The notes under the pieces were generated by a model. That model had not been told where the DNA came from and did no database searches. It saw only the letters and a list, made by a program, of their open reading frames with translations. Of a stretch of DNA of 64,000 nucleotides, positions 1-7,413 are shown piece by piece; the first letter of the stretch is position 1; every line of letters starts with the position of its first letter. The stretch covers positions 1 through 64,000 of the forward strand of contig JAXLUO010000016.1 of assembly GCA_046329495.1 (NCBI GenBank), in the 5' to 3' direction. The position numbers were made by a program, and so were the translations under genes. The stretch comes from Bog-950 sp046329495. GTDB taxonomy: Bacteria; Bacteroidota; Bacteroidia; Chitinophagales; LD1.

Positions 1-99
1 CAAGTTCCATTATCTGCCTTTTTAAGGCAAATAGCGGGATTATAGTTGTCCGAAACGAATGGATAATTTGGACAAATCGAGGAACAGATTTTATTACAG
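1..99. other. left-edge non-coding stretch
   Basis: No ORF is evident here. The stretch follows the 3' end of the minus-strand ORF at 100-1005. A short GCC-TTTTTAA-GGC hairpin near position 15-27 could be part of a terminator, but it has no long T-tract. Nothing else is recognised. Confidence 0.4.
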
Positions 100-1005
100 C
101 TAATTATTAGGATTAAGAATATCAACGATCATATCGTTCATCTTTATTCTAGCGGTAGAATGTGCTCCTTCTTGGGTTTTTCGATTAGAAGTTCTTTCAA
201 GGGACTCGTACTTAAAGGTCTGTCCATGTGAGTCAACGAAAAGTAAATGAATCGCTTCCGGTACCTTAACGTTAACAAGCGTAATACTATTTTCACCAAT
301 GCGAATGCAGCTTAAGGCATGGAATAAAATGACTATATCGGTAATACTTGCGTTCCACCTAATATCCATTTTGGGAATATCTCTATTAGAACCTGTTTCA
401 AGCTTAAAAATGTACCTGACCAATTCATTTACTTGTTCTGACGAGGCATTAAGGTAGACTTGACCCGCTTTCGTTTTTTTTACCGTTGATAGACAGGTAA
501 ATATCTTGAAGAGATTTTGATATTTATCATTACTTTGATTGGTATCTACTCTCAAAAAATAGTCTCGCTTCCGCTTTATCAACTTTTCCGCTTCTATAAG
601 ACCCAAAAATTGGATCAATACATTTATATCGACAAACTCATAATTTATTCCTACACCTTTATCAAATTCGCTTTGGGGCTTTTCCTTAGGGTATAATTTA
701 TTAGTAAAAGTTTGAGGCTTGGCTAGGTTCTCATATATGTCCCAAAAAAAGTTAGGCTTACTCTTAGGTTTTAATAACCCAGATTCATCAATAAAGACAG
801 ACATATCCAAACCAATATTATAAGCGTGTATAATTTCCTCCAAATTGGATATTTTGGAAAGAGATTGAACCTCTTTTAAATGGTCTTTAATCTGATTATA
901 ATAAAAATCATACGCATACTCACAATCCCTTGAACTAAAAACTCGATGCTCAAAATCCTTAAGTATGTTCTGCGCAAAGGTGGTAATCGAAAGGCTTAAT
1001 TCCAT
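100..1005 (-). CDS. RteC-like protein next to integrase
   Basis: A 301-aa protein without a signal peptide or membrane segments. It lies immediately downstream of the integrase gene (5 bp gap, same strand), so the two are probably co-transcribed. The C-terminal third reads W-N-A-S-x-T-D-hydrophobic-x-L-x-H-A-L, then a region rich in Arg/Lys (S-N-R-K-T). That pattern resembles the end of RteC-family proteins of Bacteroidota conjugative and mobilizable elements, which control element excision. This match is from memory of the family pattern and is not certain. The N-terminal 200 residues are not recognised. Location beside a recombinase at an element boundary supports a role in the mobile element, such as regulation or as accessory cargo. 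Confidence 0.5.
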   Translation of the reverse strand: MELSLSITTFAQNILKDFEHRVFSSRDCEYAYDFYYNQIKDHLKEVQSLSKISNLEEIIHAYNIGLDMSVFIDESGLLKPKSKPNFFWDIYENLAKPQTFTNKLYPKEKPQSEFDKGVGINYEFVDINVLIQFLGLIEAEKLIKRKRDYFLRVDTNQSNDKYQNLFKIFTCLSTVKKTKAGQVYLNASSEQVNELVRYIFKLETGSNRDIPKMDIRWNASITDIVILFHALSCIRIGENSITLVNVKVPEAIHLLFVDSHGQTFKYESLERTSNRKTQEGAHSTARIKMNDMIVDILNPNN

Positions 1006-1010
1006 ACATC

Positions 1011-2357
1011 TTAATTTGTGTTTGGCAATAATTGTGCGTTAATTTTGTTTTGGCTCCAAATATCATTCATCATCTCCTGCTTTTGTTTGTCCGCGAATGC
1101 TACATATCGTTTAAAGGTCGAGTCTTTTTTATGACCACTAAACTCTCGAACCACGCGCTCATGCATGCCCAATATGAGGGAGTTCGTGATAAATGTTTTT
1201 CTGCCAACATGGGTAGTTAGAATTTCGTACTTAGGCAAATAGTTTGTTACTACTTCGGCTCCACGGTAGGTGGATTTAGCAACCAATTCATTAAGTTCAA
1301 CTTCCTGGCCTATCTCATACAGATACTCATTGGTTTTTTGGTTGGAAATTACCGGTAATGGCTTGTCAAGGTGCTTATATCTCTCCAGAATCTCCTTAGC
1401 GTAGCTATTTAACGGGATGCTGTTTCGGGATTTCGTTTTTTGAATAACTAATTCAATGTGGCCTTCTTTAATGTTTTCTCTTTGTAGATTTTCGACATCC
1501 GAAAATCTCAACCCAGTAAAGCAGATAAAACAAAAAACATCGCGCACATTAGAAAGTTTCTCACTACTGAACTCATGCTTGTATATCTTCATTAACTCAT
1601 TCAATGTTAAAGCATATACTTCGGCTTCGTTATGCTTACGGACAAACTTTTTATAATAGACATTTAACTTTGAATTATAGTTTCTCTCCTCTGTACAAAA
1701 ATTCATAAAAACTTTAATGTTTTTAATATGCTTGGAAACTGTGTTGTTAGTAGCGTTTAATTCGGTATACAAATAATCCTTAAACAAGGAATCAAATTTC
1801 ATGTTTATGTTTTCAAAGATAAGTTCGTAATTATACTTTATAGAGAACTCTTTCAAATGCTTAAACGTGGTTTTAAAATTTGAAATAGTTTGTTGAGTAA
1901 CCTTAAATTCCCGGTCCTTAAGGAACTCCTCGGTAATGGATTGGAACGAAATAGTAGTCCTTTCAGATTCGGCCTGGCGGTTATTCAATGTATCAATAAC
2001 TCGTTTTAAATCTTCCTTTAGAATTATCTGTTTGTTTTCGAGTTTGGCTTCGTAAATCCTGGCGGCCCCTCGCTCAATGTTGTGTAAATAATTGTTTAGG
2101 AGAACTGCGCCCTCTTTAAAATACCGAGGATTTATTCGTTGCTTTTCAAAATCCCATTCCAATTGTCTGCACTTACGTTCAGTAAATACTTTTATCGTTT
2201 TACCGCTGAATCTGAAATAAAAGAAGATTTGAAGTTCGCGGTTAGCAATAGTGTCTTCCATTTTACGTAGCAAGTCCTTGTTGCCAGTTTCTTTTGCATT
2301 GCGAAGTTCTTTCTGTGAAATAGCATTGTCTAGATAGAAGTTAGTAGAGTAGCCCAT
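1011..2357 (-). CDS. tyrosine recombinase / site-specific integrase
   Basis: A 448-aa tyrosine recombinase of the Bacteroidota mobile-element type. The N-terminal part (about 1-120) is an Arm-DNA-binding region. A SAM-like core-binding domain follows (about 140-235), then the catalytic domain. Catalytic residues can be seen in order: Arg in TGLRFSD (about 281), Lys in the KTKS hairpin (about 306), HxxR in HVGRKTF (about 382-385), His in SGHKK (about 407) and Tyr in RYVAF (about 417). All are intact, so the enzyme is probably active. It should carry out integration and excision of the element to its left. The ATG at 2357 is preceded by a promoter and three TACGTA sites (2360-2389). It is the first gene inside the predicted attachment site, as is usual for integrases. 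Confidence 0.93.
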   Translation of the reverse strand: MGYSTNFYLDNAISQKELRNAKETGNKDLLRKMEDTIANRELQIFFYFRFSGKTIKVFTERKCRQLEWDFEKQRINPRYFKEGAVLLNNYLHNIERGAARIYEAKLENKQIILKEDLKRVIDTLNNRQAESERTTISFQSITEEFLKDREFKVTQQTISNFKTTFKHLKEFSIKYNYELIFENINMKFDSLFKDYLYTELNATNNTVSKHIKNIKVFMNFCTEERNYNSKLNVYYKKFVRKHNEAEVYALTLNELMKIYKHEFSSEKLSNVRDVFCFICFTGLRFSDVENLQRENIKEGHIELVIQKTKSRNSIPLNSYAKEILERYKHLDKPLPVISNQKTNEYLYEIGQEVELNELVAKSTYRGAEVVTNYLPKYEILTTHVGRKTFITNSLILGMHERVVREFSGHKKDSTFKRYVAFADKQKQEMMNDIWSQNKINAQLLPNTN

Positions 2358-2359
2358 CT

Positions 2360-2389
2360 TACGTAAATATTTACGTACAAGTATACGTA
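2360..2389 (-). promoter_or_regulatory. three TACGTA sites at 12-bp spacing before integrase
   Basis: TACGTA occurs at 2360-2365, 2372-2377 and 2384-2389, exactly 12 bp apart. The first two form a perfect 18-bp palindrome (2360-2377). The sites cover the -7 box, the expected transcription start and the bases just before the ATG. This is the layout of an operator for a repressor or recombination-directionality factor. The binding protein is unknown. Confidence 0.6.
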
Positions 2390-2409
2390 CACATTTACCT
2401 AATTACAAA
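2378..2409 (-). promoter_or_regulatory. integrase promoter (-33 TTTG, -7 TATACTTG)
   Basis: On the minus strand TTTG (2406-2409) is followed by a 20-nt spacer and TATACTTG (2378-2385). This is one mismatch from the Bacteroidota consensus TAnnTTTG with a -33 TTTG at 19-21 nt. Transcription would start near 2371, giving a leader of about 14 nt. Confidence 0.6.
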
Positions 2410-2516
2410 ATATTTGGTTGATATTTATTTTAACAAATACATAATTAAGCCATTGATAAACATGGCATTATGAATTAAATGAGGTAAAATGAAATTAAAT
2501 AAGGTTAGAGTCCAGT

Positions 2517-2570
2517 AGTCCCGTCCGATCCGCAAAAGCTCCGAAATTTCGGAGCTTTTTTGTTTTATAC
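2517..2570 (+). other. putative att site: tRNA 3'-tail fragment plus terminator (repeat copy A)
   Basis: The sequence reads as the 3' end of a tRNA: the end of a T-arm (GTCCCGT), then an acceptor-strand-like CCGATCCG. A perfect 26-bp terminator palindrome (2534-2559) and TTTTTTGTTTT follow. There is no tRNA body upstream, which is what remains at one end after an element integrates into a tRNA 3' end. The integrase starts about 160 bp away, facing inward. The matching site with the complete tRNA should lie to the left, outside the window. Copies B (2629) and C (2953) repeat the same tail. Confidence 0.55.
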
Positions 2571-2628
2571 TGCCTTGCAATTACATTAGAAAGGCAATTT
2601 TACAGAGAACTTAAAAATAAAACGGAGC

Positions 2629-2700
2629 TCGCAGGTTCCCCCGAATACTCGGGGCGTCCGATCCGCAAAAAGCTCCGAAATTTCGGGGCTTTTTTGTTTT
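2629..2700 (+). repeat. tRNA-tail/palindrome/terminator repeat, copy B
   Basis: Order of parts: GCAGGTTC (T-arm-like), the palindrome CCCCGAATACTCGGGG (2639-2654, one mismatch), CGTCCGATCCGC (tRNA-acceptor-like), then a terminator hairpin GCTCCGAAA/TTTCGGGGC with a T-tract (about 2670-2696). It ends directly at the ATG of the GIY-YIG gene. It is nearly identical to copy C at 2953-3030. Confidence 0.8.
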
Positions 2701-2952
2701 ATGCCCTTTACGGTTTATATTCTACAAAGCCTCAAAGATCAGTCGTTTTATATCGGCTCCACCTCCGATATGGAGAGACGTTTGCAGGAACATAATCAAG
2801 GACTTTCTGCCTACACCTCAACAAAAACACCATGGAGAGTTGCTTACACTGAACTTTATGAAACAAGGACAGAGGCCATGAAACGCGAAGCCTTTCTCAA
2901 GCGTCAACGTAACAAAGTATTCTATCAGCGATTAATTGATTCCAATAAATAA
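2701..2952 (+). CDS. GIY-YIG nuclease domain protein
   Basis: An 83-aa single-domain GIY-YIG nuclease of the UPF0213/YhbQ type. The signature is at the N-terminus: V-Y-I-L-Q (5-9) and F-Y-I-G-S-T (16-21). The usual R (R-R-L-x-E-H, about 26-31) and the C-terminal E (about 58) and K-R-E-A-F-L-K (about 60-66) follow. The ATG comes straight after the T-tract of repeat copy B and the stop at 2950-2952 abuts repeat copy C. The gene is therefore tightly framed by repeats with no room for a normal promoter of its own. The substrate is unknown. Such small domains can nick or cleave DNA. The setting suggests a link with the tRNA-tail repeats. Confidence 0.85.
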   Translation: MPFTVYILQSLKDQSFYIGSTSDMERRLQEHNQGLSAYTSTKTPWRVAYTELYETRTEAMKREAFLKRQRNKVFYQRLIDSNK

Positions 2953-3030
2953 GGTCGCGGGTTCCCCCGAGTACTCGGGGCGTCCGATCCGCAAAAAAGC
3001 TCCGAAATTTCGGGGCTTTTTTGTTTTATA
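2953..3030 (+). repeat. tRNA-tail/palindrome/terminator repeat, copy C
   Basis: Order of parts: GGTCGCGGGTTC (T-arm-like), the perfect 16-bp palindrome CCCCGAGTACTCGGGG (2965-2980), CGTCCGATCCGC, then a terminator hairpin GCTCCGAAA/TTTCGGGGC and TTTTTTGTTTT (about 2999-3027). It lies right after the stop codon of the GIY-YIG gene and is the right-hand partner of copy B. Confidence 0.8.
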
Positions 3031-3092
3031 CCACTACAAATTCCGCCATTCTGAACTTCAAACTTTCCTATATTCATCAGGCGTAGCCCCCT

Positions 3093-4439
3093 ATGTTTAT
3101 AGCCCACCTTGCTCTCTTTTTTGCCGCTCTGTTTGCCATTATCTCAGCGCTATTCTTTTTGAAGAAACAGTCTCCGCTGGGCAATAGGCTTATGGGCCTT
3201 ACCATGGCTATACTTTCGTTCCAGCATTTTATGCATTTTATGTGGGCTACCAAACGGGTGTATGCCTATACCTGGCTGCTGAATATTGATATACCGCTGG
3301 ATGGTTGTATCCCTCCGTTGGTATACTTCTACATACGGGTAATGACGGAGGCAGACTTCCGGTTTAAACCCATACACTTGCTGCACTTTTGGCCAATTGC
3401 CCTGGGCGCGGGATGGTATACGTACTTCAATCTTCAACCCGAGGCATTTAAGATTGAATTTATTAACCGCGCTTATGTAGAGGTGCCTGCCATAGCCGGG
3501 ATCGTAAATATTCTGGTGGCTGTTTATTTGGCGTTGGGTTATAAAAAAATCAACCGCTACCTGCAAACACAGGAGAGCACCGAATGGGCCTCGGGCTACA
3601 GTAACATTATATGGTTGCGGCAACTGGTGGTCATTCTATTTTTTATAAATGTTGGAGCAGCACCGCTGAACCTGATTGCCAAGTTCTCCTATATCATCGC
3701 CGGTTTTCCGGCACTTACCGGGTTTGTGGTCTTGTTCATTGTATACAAAACCTTTAACCACCCCGAGGTGATGAGCACGGAGATTATAAGAAAATACACG
3801 CAGCAGTTAGAATACCAGCGCGAACTGGAAAAAGTGCGCGGACAGATTTCGAAAGATATACATGACGAGTTAGGAGCCGGGCTAACTCAGATTACCATGG
3901 TTAGTGAGTTGGCTAAACTTAAGCAAAAGCAGCTACAGCCTCCGGATGAACAGTTGAATAAAATCAGCAGCCTATCGCAGGAGTTGATGGGCAGCCTGCG
4001 CGAGGTAGTTTGGGCCATTAACCCCGTGCACGATAACCTAAGTAGTTTAATGGCTTTTTTCAGGCAGTATGTAACTACCTTTTTTGAAGCAAGAGATACC
4101 AGGGTAACAATAGACTTTACAGAATGCGAACACCAAATTAGTGTTGACCCCTACACACGCCGCAGCTTGATATTGATATTGAAAGAAGCCTGTAATAACG
4201 CTGCCAAACACAGCCAGGCCAGTGCAGTTTCGGTTAGTTGCGTGGTAAAGAACAACCAGTTAGAATTGACAATTGCCGATAATGGCGTTGGTTTGAAACC
4301 GGGTGAGAACCAGTTGGGCAATGGTTTGCGCAACATGCAAAAACGGGCTTCGGAAATTAAGGGAGCAGTAAAAATAGAAAGCGGCGAGAAGGGGGGCACA
4401 ATGGTAAAGCTTAACTGCCCTTTACCCGCTATCACATGA
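3093..4439 (+). CDS. membrane sensor histidine kinase, HisKA_3 family
   Basis: A 448-aa sensor kinase. The N-terminal 220 residues form about seven hydrophobic segments, a Bacteroidota-type multi-pass sensor region. A short coiled coil (about 235-252) leads to a HisKA_3 dimerisation domain with the phospho-acceptor His257 in K-D-I-H-D-E-L. A HATPase_c domain follows: N-box E-A-C-N-N-A-A-K-H (about 357-365), G1 box D-N-G-V-G (about 397-401), G2 G-N-G-L-R-N-M. This is the NarX/DesK/LiaS class, which pairs with NarL-type regulators, and such a regulator follows 42 bp downstream. The ligand is unknown. A TATATTCA box at 3069-3076 is a possible -7 element. Confidence 0.92.
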   Translation: MFIAHLALFFAALFAIISALFFLKKQSPLGNRLMGLTMAILSFQHFMHFMWATKRVYAYTWLLNIDIPLDGCIPPLVYFYIRVMTEADFRFKPIHLLHFWPIALGAGWYTYFNLQPEAFKIEFINRAYVEVPAIAGIVNILVAVYLALGYKKINRYLQTQESTEWASGYSNIIWLRQLVVILFFINVGAAPLNLIAKFSYIIAGFPALTGFVVLFIVYKTFNHPEVMSTEIIRKYTQQLEYQRELEKVRGQISKDIHDELGAGLTQITMVSELAKLKQKQLQPPDEQLNKISSLSQELMGSLREVVWAINPVHDNLSSLMAFFRQYVTTFFEARDTRVTIDFTECEHQISVDPYTRRSLILILKEACNNAAKHSQASAVSVSCVVKNNQLELTIADNGVGLKPGENQLGNGLRNMQKRASEIKGAVKIESGEKGGTMVKLNCPLPAIT

Positions 4440-4481
4440 AAGTAGTATTGTAGTGCTGCAGGGGCATATTAATTTTATAGC

Positions 4482-5108
4482 ATGGCTATACGCGTTGCAA
4501 TAGTAGAGGACAAGGAGGAGTTGCGGCAGAATTTAAAGATGCTGCTCTCCTATTACGATGAATTGGCCGTTGTATGCAGCTATAGTAATGCAGAAGATTT
4601 TTTAGCTGATTATAGCAACCATGCACCCGATGTGGTGATAATGGATATAAACTTGCCGGGCCTAAGCGGCATTAAAGCTGTAGAGCTTGTAAAAGCTAAG
4701 GACCAGCACCTTCAGGTATTAATGTGCACCATCTACGAAGATGAAGAAAACATTTTTGCGGCATTATGTGCCGGTGCGGCAGGTTACCTGATGAAGAACA
4801 CCACGCCCGAAAACTTTTACCACGCCATTAAGGCTGTTTATACCGGTGGCTCCTCTATGTCGCCTTCTATTGCCCGCAAGGTAGTTTCCTCCTTTCAGCA
4901 GAAGCCTAAGCAGGTTTCCGAAGCCTACCAGAACCTATCTGTCCGCGAAAAGGAAATATTGGATCTGCTGGCTAAGGGCTTACGCTACAAGGAGGTAAGC
5001 GCCGAACTTTTTATCAGCATTGAGACGGTGCGAACACATATCCGCAACATTTACGACAAGCTACAGGTTAACTCGCGCACCGAGGCCCTGAACAAGATCA
5101 GAGGCTAA
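4482..5108 (+). CDS. NarL/FixJ-family response regulator
   Basis: A 208-aa regulator. The receiver domain (1-120) has acidic residues E9-D10, phospho-acceptor Asp55 in V-V-I-M-D and the conserved Lys in Y-L-M-K-N (about 105). A LuxR-type helix-turn-helix (about 148-205) contains L-S-V-R-E-K-E-I-L-D-L-L and I-S-I-E-T-V-R-T-H-I-R-N-I-Y-D-K-L. It forms a two-component system with the kinase immediately upstream and is probably in the same transcript. Target genes are not evident from the sequence. Confidence 0.93.
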   Translation: MAIRVAIVEDKEELRQNLKMLLSYYDELAVVCSYSNAEDFLADYSNHAPDVVIMDINLPGLSGIKAVELVKAKDQHLQVLMCTIYEDEENIFAALCAGAAGYLMKNTTPENFYHAIKAVYTGGSSMSPSIARKVVSSFQQKPKQVSEAYQNLSVREKEILDLLAKGLRYKEVSAELFISIETVRTHIRNIYDKLQVNSRTEALNKIRG

Positions 5109-5137
5109 CACAAATACCACTTTTATGCGATTGCAGC

Positions 5138-5165
5138 AAGCTATAGCACGTCATAGCTTTGTTCT
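5138..5165 (+). terminator. weak hairpin after response regulator
   Basis: AAGCTAT (5138-5144) pairs with ATAGCTT (5153-5159) across an 8-nt loop and is followed by TGTTCTTG. It is a weak terminator candidate for the two-component operon, since the T-tract is interrupted. Confidence 0.35.
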
Positions 5166-5203
5166 TGTAATCCATTATCAAACTATACATCAATCAATAT
5201 TGT

Positions 5204-5977
5204 ATGAAATCTATGAAGTTCAGCGTTAGTATGTTTTTGCTCATGGTTGCCATTAGCATAACCTCCTGCAAAAAAGAAAGTTCAGGTTCACCAACTGACG
5301 ACCCCGCCTGCAACGGATGCGAAAAAATAAGCGCTGTGGCCGCAAACGATAGTACGGCAGAAGGTGTTTATAAAGGGTTGCTGCTAAGCGGTACCGGTGT
5401 GGGGCATTTCCGTGGCTCGATGTTGAACGGAACAGGTCACAACTTTTTTAAAATGATATTTACCCGCGAAACCTATCCTGTGTTAAACGATACCTTACGG
5501 TATGCAGGCAATCTGCAAATAGGTCCATCGTTTACCGGTAACCTGCACTTTGTTGGCAGCGGTTCCAGCGTTGATATTTATATGGTCGGTAACACCGATT
5601 TCAGCTCCGGAGACTTTACTTTATCTGGTGGTATAGGCACCGGACCAAAGCCGCAATCCATCCTTTTTAAAGAAACCTCTACGCAACAAGTAAAAGTATA
5701 CGAAGGCACCATGACCGGCACCGGCGTATGGGGAGTTGGAAAAGTTGGCTTTGTAGTGCAGGGCAACAAAATTGAAGGTCTTATCACCAATTCAAACAAT
5801 TCATTACGCGAATCGTTTTGGAACGGCACGCTGGATGCAGATAAAAAGTTCAGCTTCTCGTTCACCGGTAATAACTCAGTTTACAGCGGACAGCTAACCG
5901 ATGATTTAAACATTAGCGGTAGTTTTAGCATACAAGGCGCAGCGGCAGGAACCTTTACCGCCACCCGCACTTTATAA
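5204..5977 (+). CDS. hypothetical lipoprotein
   Basis: A 257-aa protein with a lipoprotein signal peptide. A hydrophobic stretch from Phe6 to about 20 ends in the lipobox-like S-I-T-S-C with Cys22, and a Lys/Ser/Gly-rich tether follows. The mature part has repeated short motifs of Gly-Thr-Gly and Phe/Tyr alternation (for example Y-K-G-L-L-L-S-G-T-G, Y-E-G-T-M-T-G-T-G), suggesting an all-beta fold with internal repeats. It should be anchored in the outer or inner membrane. The family is not recognised. It stands alone between the two-component genes and a convergent PEBP gene. Confidence 0.75.
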   Translation: MKSMKFSVSMFLLMVAISITSCKKESSGSPTDDPACNGCEKISAVAANDSTAEGVYKGLLLSGTGVGHFRGSMLNGTGHNFFKMIFTRETYPVLNDTLRYAGNLQIGPSFTGNLHFVGSGSSVDIYMVGNTDFSSGDFTLSGGIGTGPKPQSILFKETSTQQVKVYEGTMTGTGVWGVGKVGFVVQGNKIEGLITNSNNSLRESFWNGTLDADKKFSFSFTGNNSVYSGQLTDDLNISGSFSIQGAAAGTFTATRTL

Positions 5978-5996
5978 AATATTGCTAACCACAATT

Positions 5997-6040
5997 CGGC
6001 GCGGTTGTAACCGGTAGGTTGCGCCGCGTTTGATTTTTTT
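5997..6040 (+). terminator. terminator-like hairpin between convergent genes
   Basis: CGGCGC (5997-6002) can pair with GCGCCG (about 6020-6026), with an inner GGTT/AACC hairpin. TGATTTTTTT follows at 6031-6040. It would end the lipoprotein transcript. Confidence 0.5.
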
Positions 6041-6043
6041 GCC

Positions 6044-6583
6044 CTATCGGGTTTTCTTGTAGAGCCCTACCAATACGCCTTCGGCAAGTATATGCCCCTG
6101 CATTTCGCGTTGCAGATCTTTCTTCTCCGAATTTGCCTTAAGCCCAAGCAATACATCCAACGCATATACCTTAAAGAAATAGCGATGTGGCTTATCATCG
6201 GGCGGGCAGGGGCCCATATAGCCGGATTTACCGGAACCGTTAAGTCCTTGCACACCCGGTGCAGAGTGCTCAGCAATTGAACCAACAGGGGCAATATTCC
6301 AGGCAATCCAATGGTCAAAAACTCCCTTAGGAGCATCCGGATCTTCAATGATAATGGCTATACTCTCAGTGCCTGCAGGTATGTTACGAATGGTAATTCC
6401 CGGATTGTAGCCCTCACCCTCGCAGGTATAGGTAGCAGGTATATAGCCATTATTTACAAAGGCGGTGCTGGTAAGCAATAACTCCTTCGAATTGCCGGTA
6501 TTTTCCATAGTGATAAGTTTAGCAGCCGCACCGGCAACGATTAAAACCATACCAGTTGCAACCATAACAATTACACGTTTCAT
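6044..6583 (-). CDS. YbhB/YbcL-family Raf kinase inhibitor-like protein (PEBP)
   Basis: A phosphatidylethanolamine-binding-protein family member of 179 aa from the ATG at 6583. The reading frame extends to 6622, but the 6583 start puts a signal peptide (K-R-V-I-V-M-V-A-T-G-M-V-L-I-V-A-G) at the N-terminus and is preferred. Family motifs are the ligand-pocket D-P-D-A-P-K-G-V-F-D-H-W (about 80-91) and G-Y-M-G-P-C-P-P-D-D-K-P-H-R-Y (about 120-134). Bacterial members are periplasmic and their function is largely unknown. A small 58-aa ORF lies 80 bp upstream on the same strand. Confidence 0.88.
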   Translation of the reverse strand: MKRVIVMVATGMVLIVAGAAAKLITMENTGNSKELLLTSTAFVNNGYIPATYTCEGEGYNPGITIRNIPAGTESIAIIIEDPDAPKGVFDHWIAWNIAPVGSIAEHSAPGVQGLNGSGKSGYMGPCPPDDKPHRYFFKVYALDVLLGLKANSEKKDLQREMQGHILAEGVLVGLYKKTR

Positions 6584-6663
6584 AGCTATAGTTTTACAAA
6601 GCAAGGAAGCCTTGCCGGCCATAAAGATACTACACCGGCATGGCTTCCGCGTTTGTAAAAATT

Positions 6664-6840
6664 CTACCAGAATTTCTTCTTCATAGCCATACCGGCCATC
6701 ATAGGTGCAGCCTTTTGCAAGCCATAAATACCGGCAGCAGCTAATCCGGTATAAAGCAAAACTTTACCGGCGTTAACATCTTTAACTTTCTCGAAAAATG
6801 TCTTTTTCCGTAATCCCAGCAGAACCGCTAATTTTTTCAT
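6664..6840 (-). CDS. small hypothetical protein, 58 aa
   Basis: A short ORF from ATG (6838-6840) to TAG (6664-6666). It begins M-K-K-L-A-V-L-L-G-L-R-K-K-T-F-F and ends M-A-G-M-A-M-K-K-K-F-W. The middle (about 26-52) is a Gly/Ala/Leu-rich hydrophobic stretch that could be one membrane segment, flanked by lysines. It lies just upstream of the PEBP gene on the same strand, in an otherwise empty 340-bp stretch, and its composition is protein-like. The family is not recognised. Codon use resembles that of its neighbours, which supports a real gene, but it is short. Confidence 0.55.
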   Translation of the reverse strand: MKKLAVLLGLRKKTFFEKVKDVNAGKVLLYTGLAAAGIYGLQKAAPMMAGMAMKKKFW

Positions 6841-6963
6841 TTCGCAACTGTTTAGATGAACAATGCCAAAAGCTTCTAAATTTTAGTGCCAGCGTTTACG
6901 GGTCAGGTGCCCTGCATTATTGGGAAAAGATACAGTTACAATTCGCGGTATCTGCGCAAAAAA

Positions 6964-7355
6964 TTACGCGTTGCCGGCAGGGGATCGGCTTACTATAAAA
7001 GCAACGCCGGCAGACTCAACTATACTGAATGGGATAGCATAGGGTAGTGTACCGAATGGCAAAACACCCAGGTTGCCTATTACCACCCACATCATAGGAA
7101 AAGCCAGCAGCCAACCTATAGCTGCGGACTGCAACCAGGTAAACCGGCGGGTTATAATAAACACAACAACAGAAAACAGCAACGCCCATACCCCCCACAT
7201 AGCACCATTGATGGGCTGCGATGGAAAGGTTCGTCCCATTTTTGCATAGTGTTCAACCCAATAGGATTGCAGCCATAACTGATTACGACTGAATTCGCAA
7301 ATACTAACCCAAACGGTAGAGCCAGAATGAAGCCTGCGTTTTTTATTGCCGACAT
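6964..7355 (-). pseudogene. small integral-membrane protein gene with apparent frameshift
   Basis: Two overlapping frames together make one sensible protein. From ATG 7355 the frame gives a hydrophobic N-terminus ending N-S-V-V-I-S-Y. The adjacent frame then continues W-L-Q-S-Y-W-V-E-H-Y-A-K-M-G-R-T-F to the stop at 6964, with two or three further membrane segments. Adding one base near 7274-7279 joins them into about 130 aa with an intact first membrane helix. The longer single-frame reading from 7380 has an implausible Arg/Ser-rich N-terminus. The gene may be truly broken, or this may be a sequencing error. The protein resembles unnamed four-helix membrane proteins of Bacteroidota. Function is unknown. 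Confidence 0.6.
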
Positions 7356-7413
7356 AAAAAAGGGTGTTTAACTTAAACACCCTAAATATATAAAAACAAC
7401 CAATATAAATTTA

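Larger units (their letters stand above)
2358..2516. other. AT-rich region between integrase and attachment site
   Basis: Contains the integrase promoter and operator-like sites at its left end. The rest (about 2410-2516) is strongly AT-rich with no ORF of note. It may carry arm-type integrase sites, which cannot be identified by eye. Confidence 0.4.

Noticed and set aside
3150..3623. 157-aa minus-strand ORF inside the histidine kinase gene
   Set aside because: It is antisense to a clear sensor-kinase coding region and has no recognisable features.
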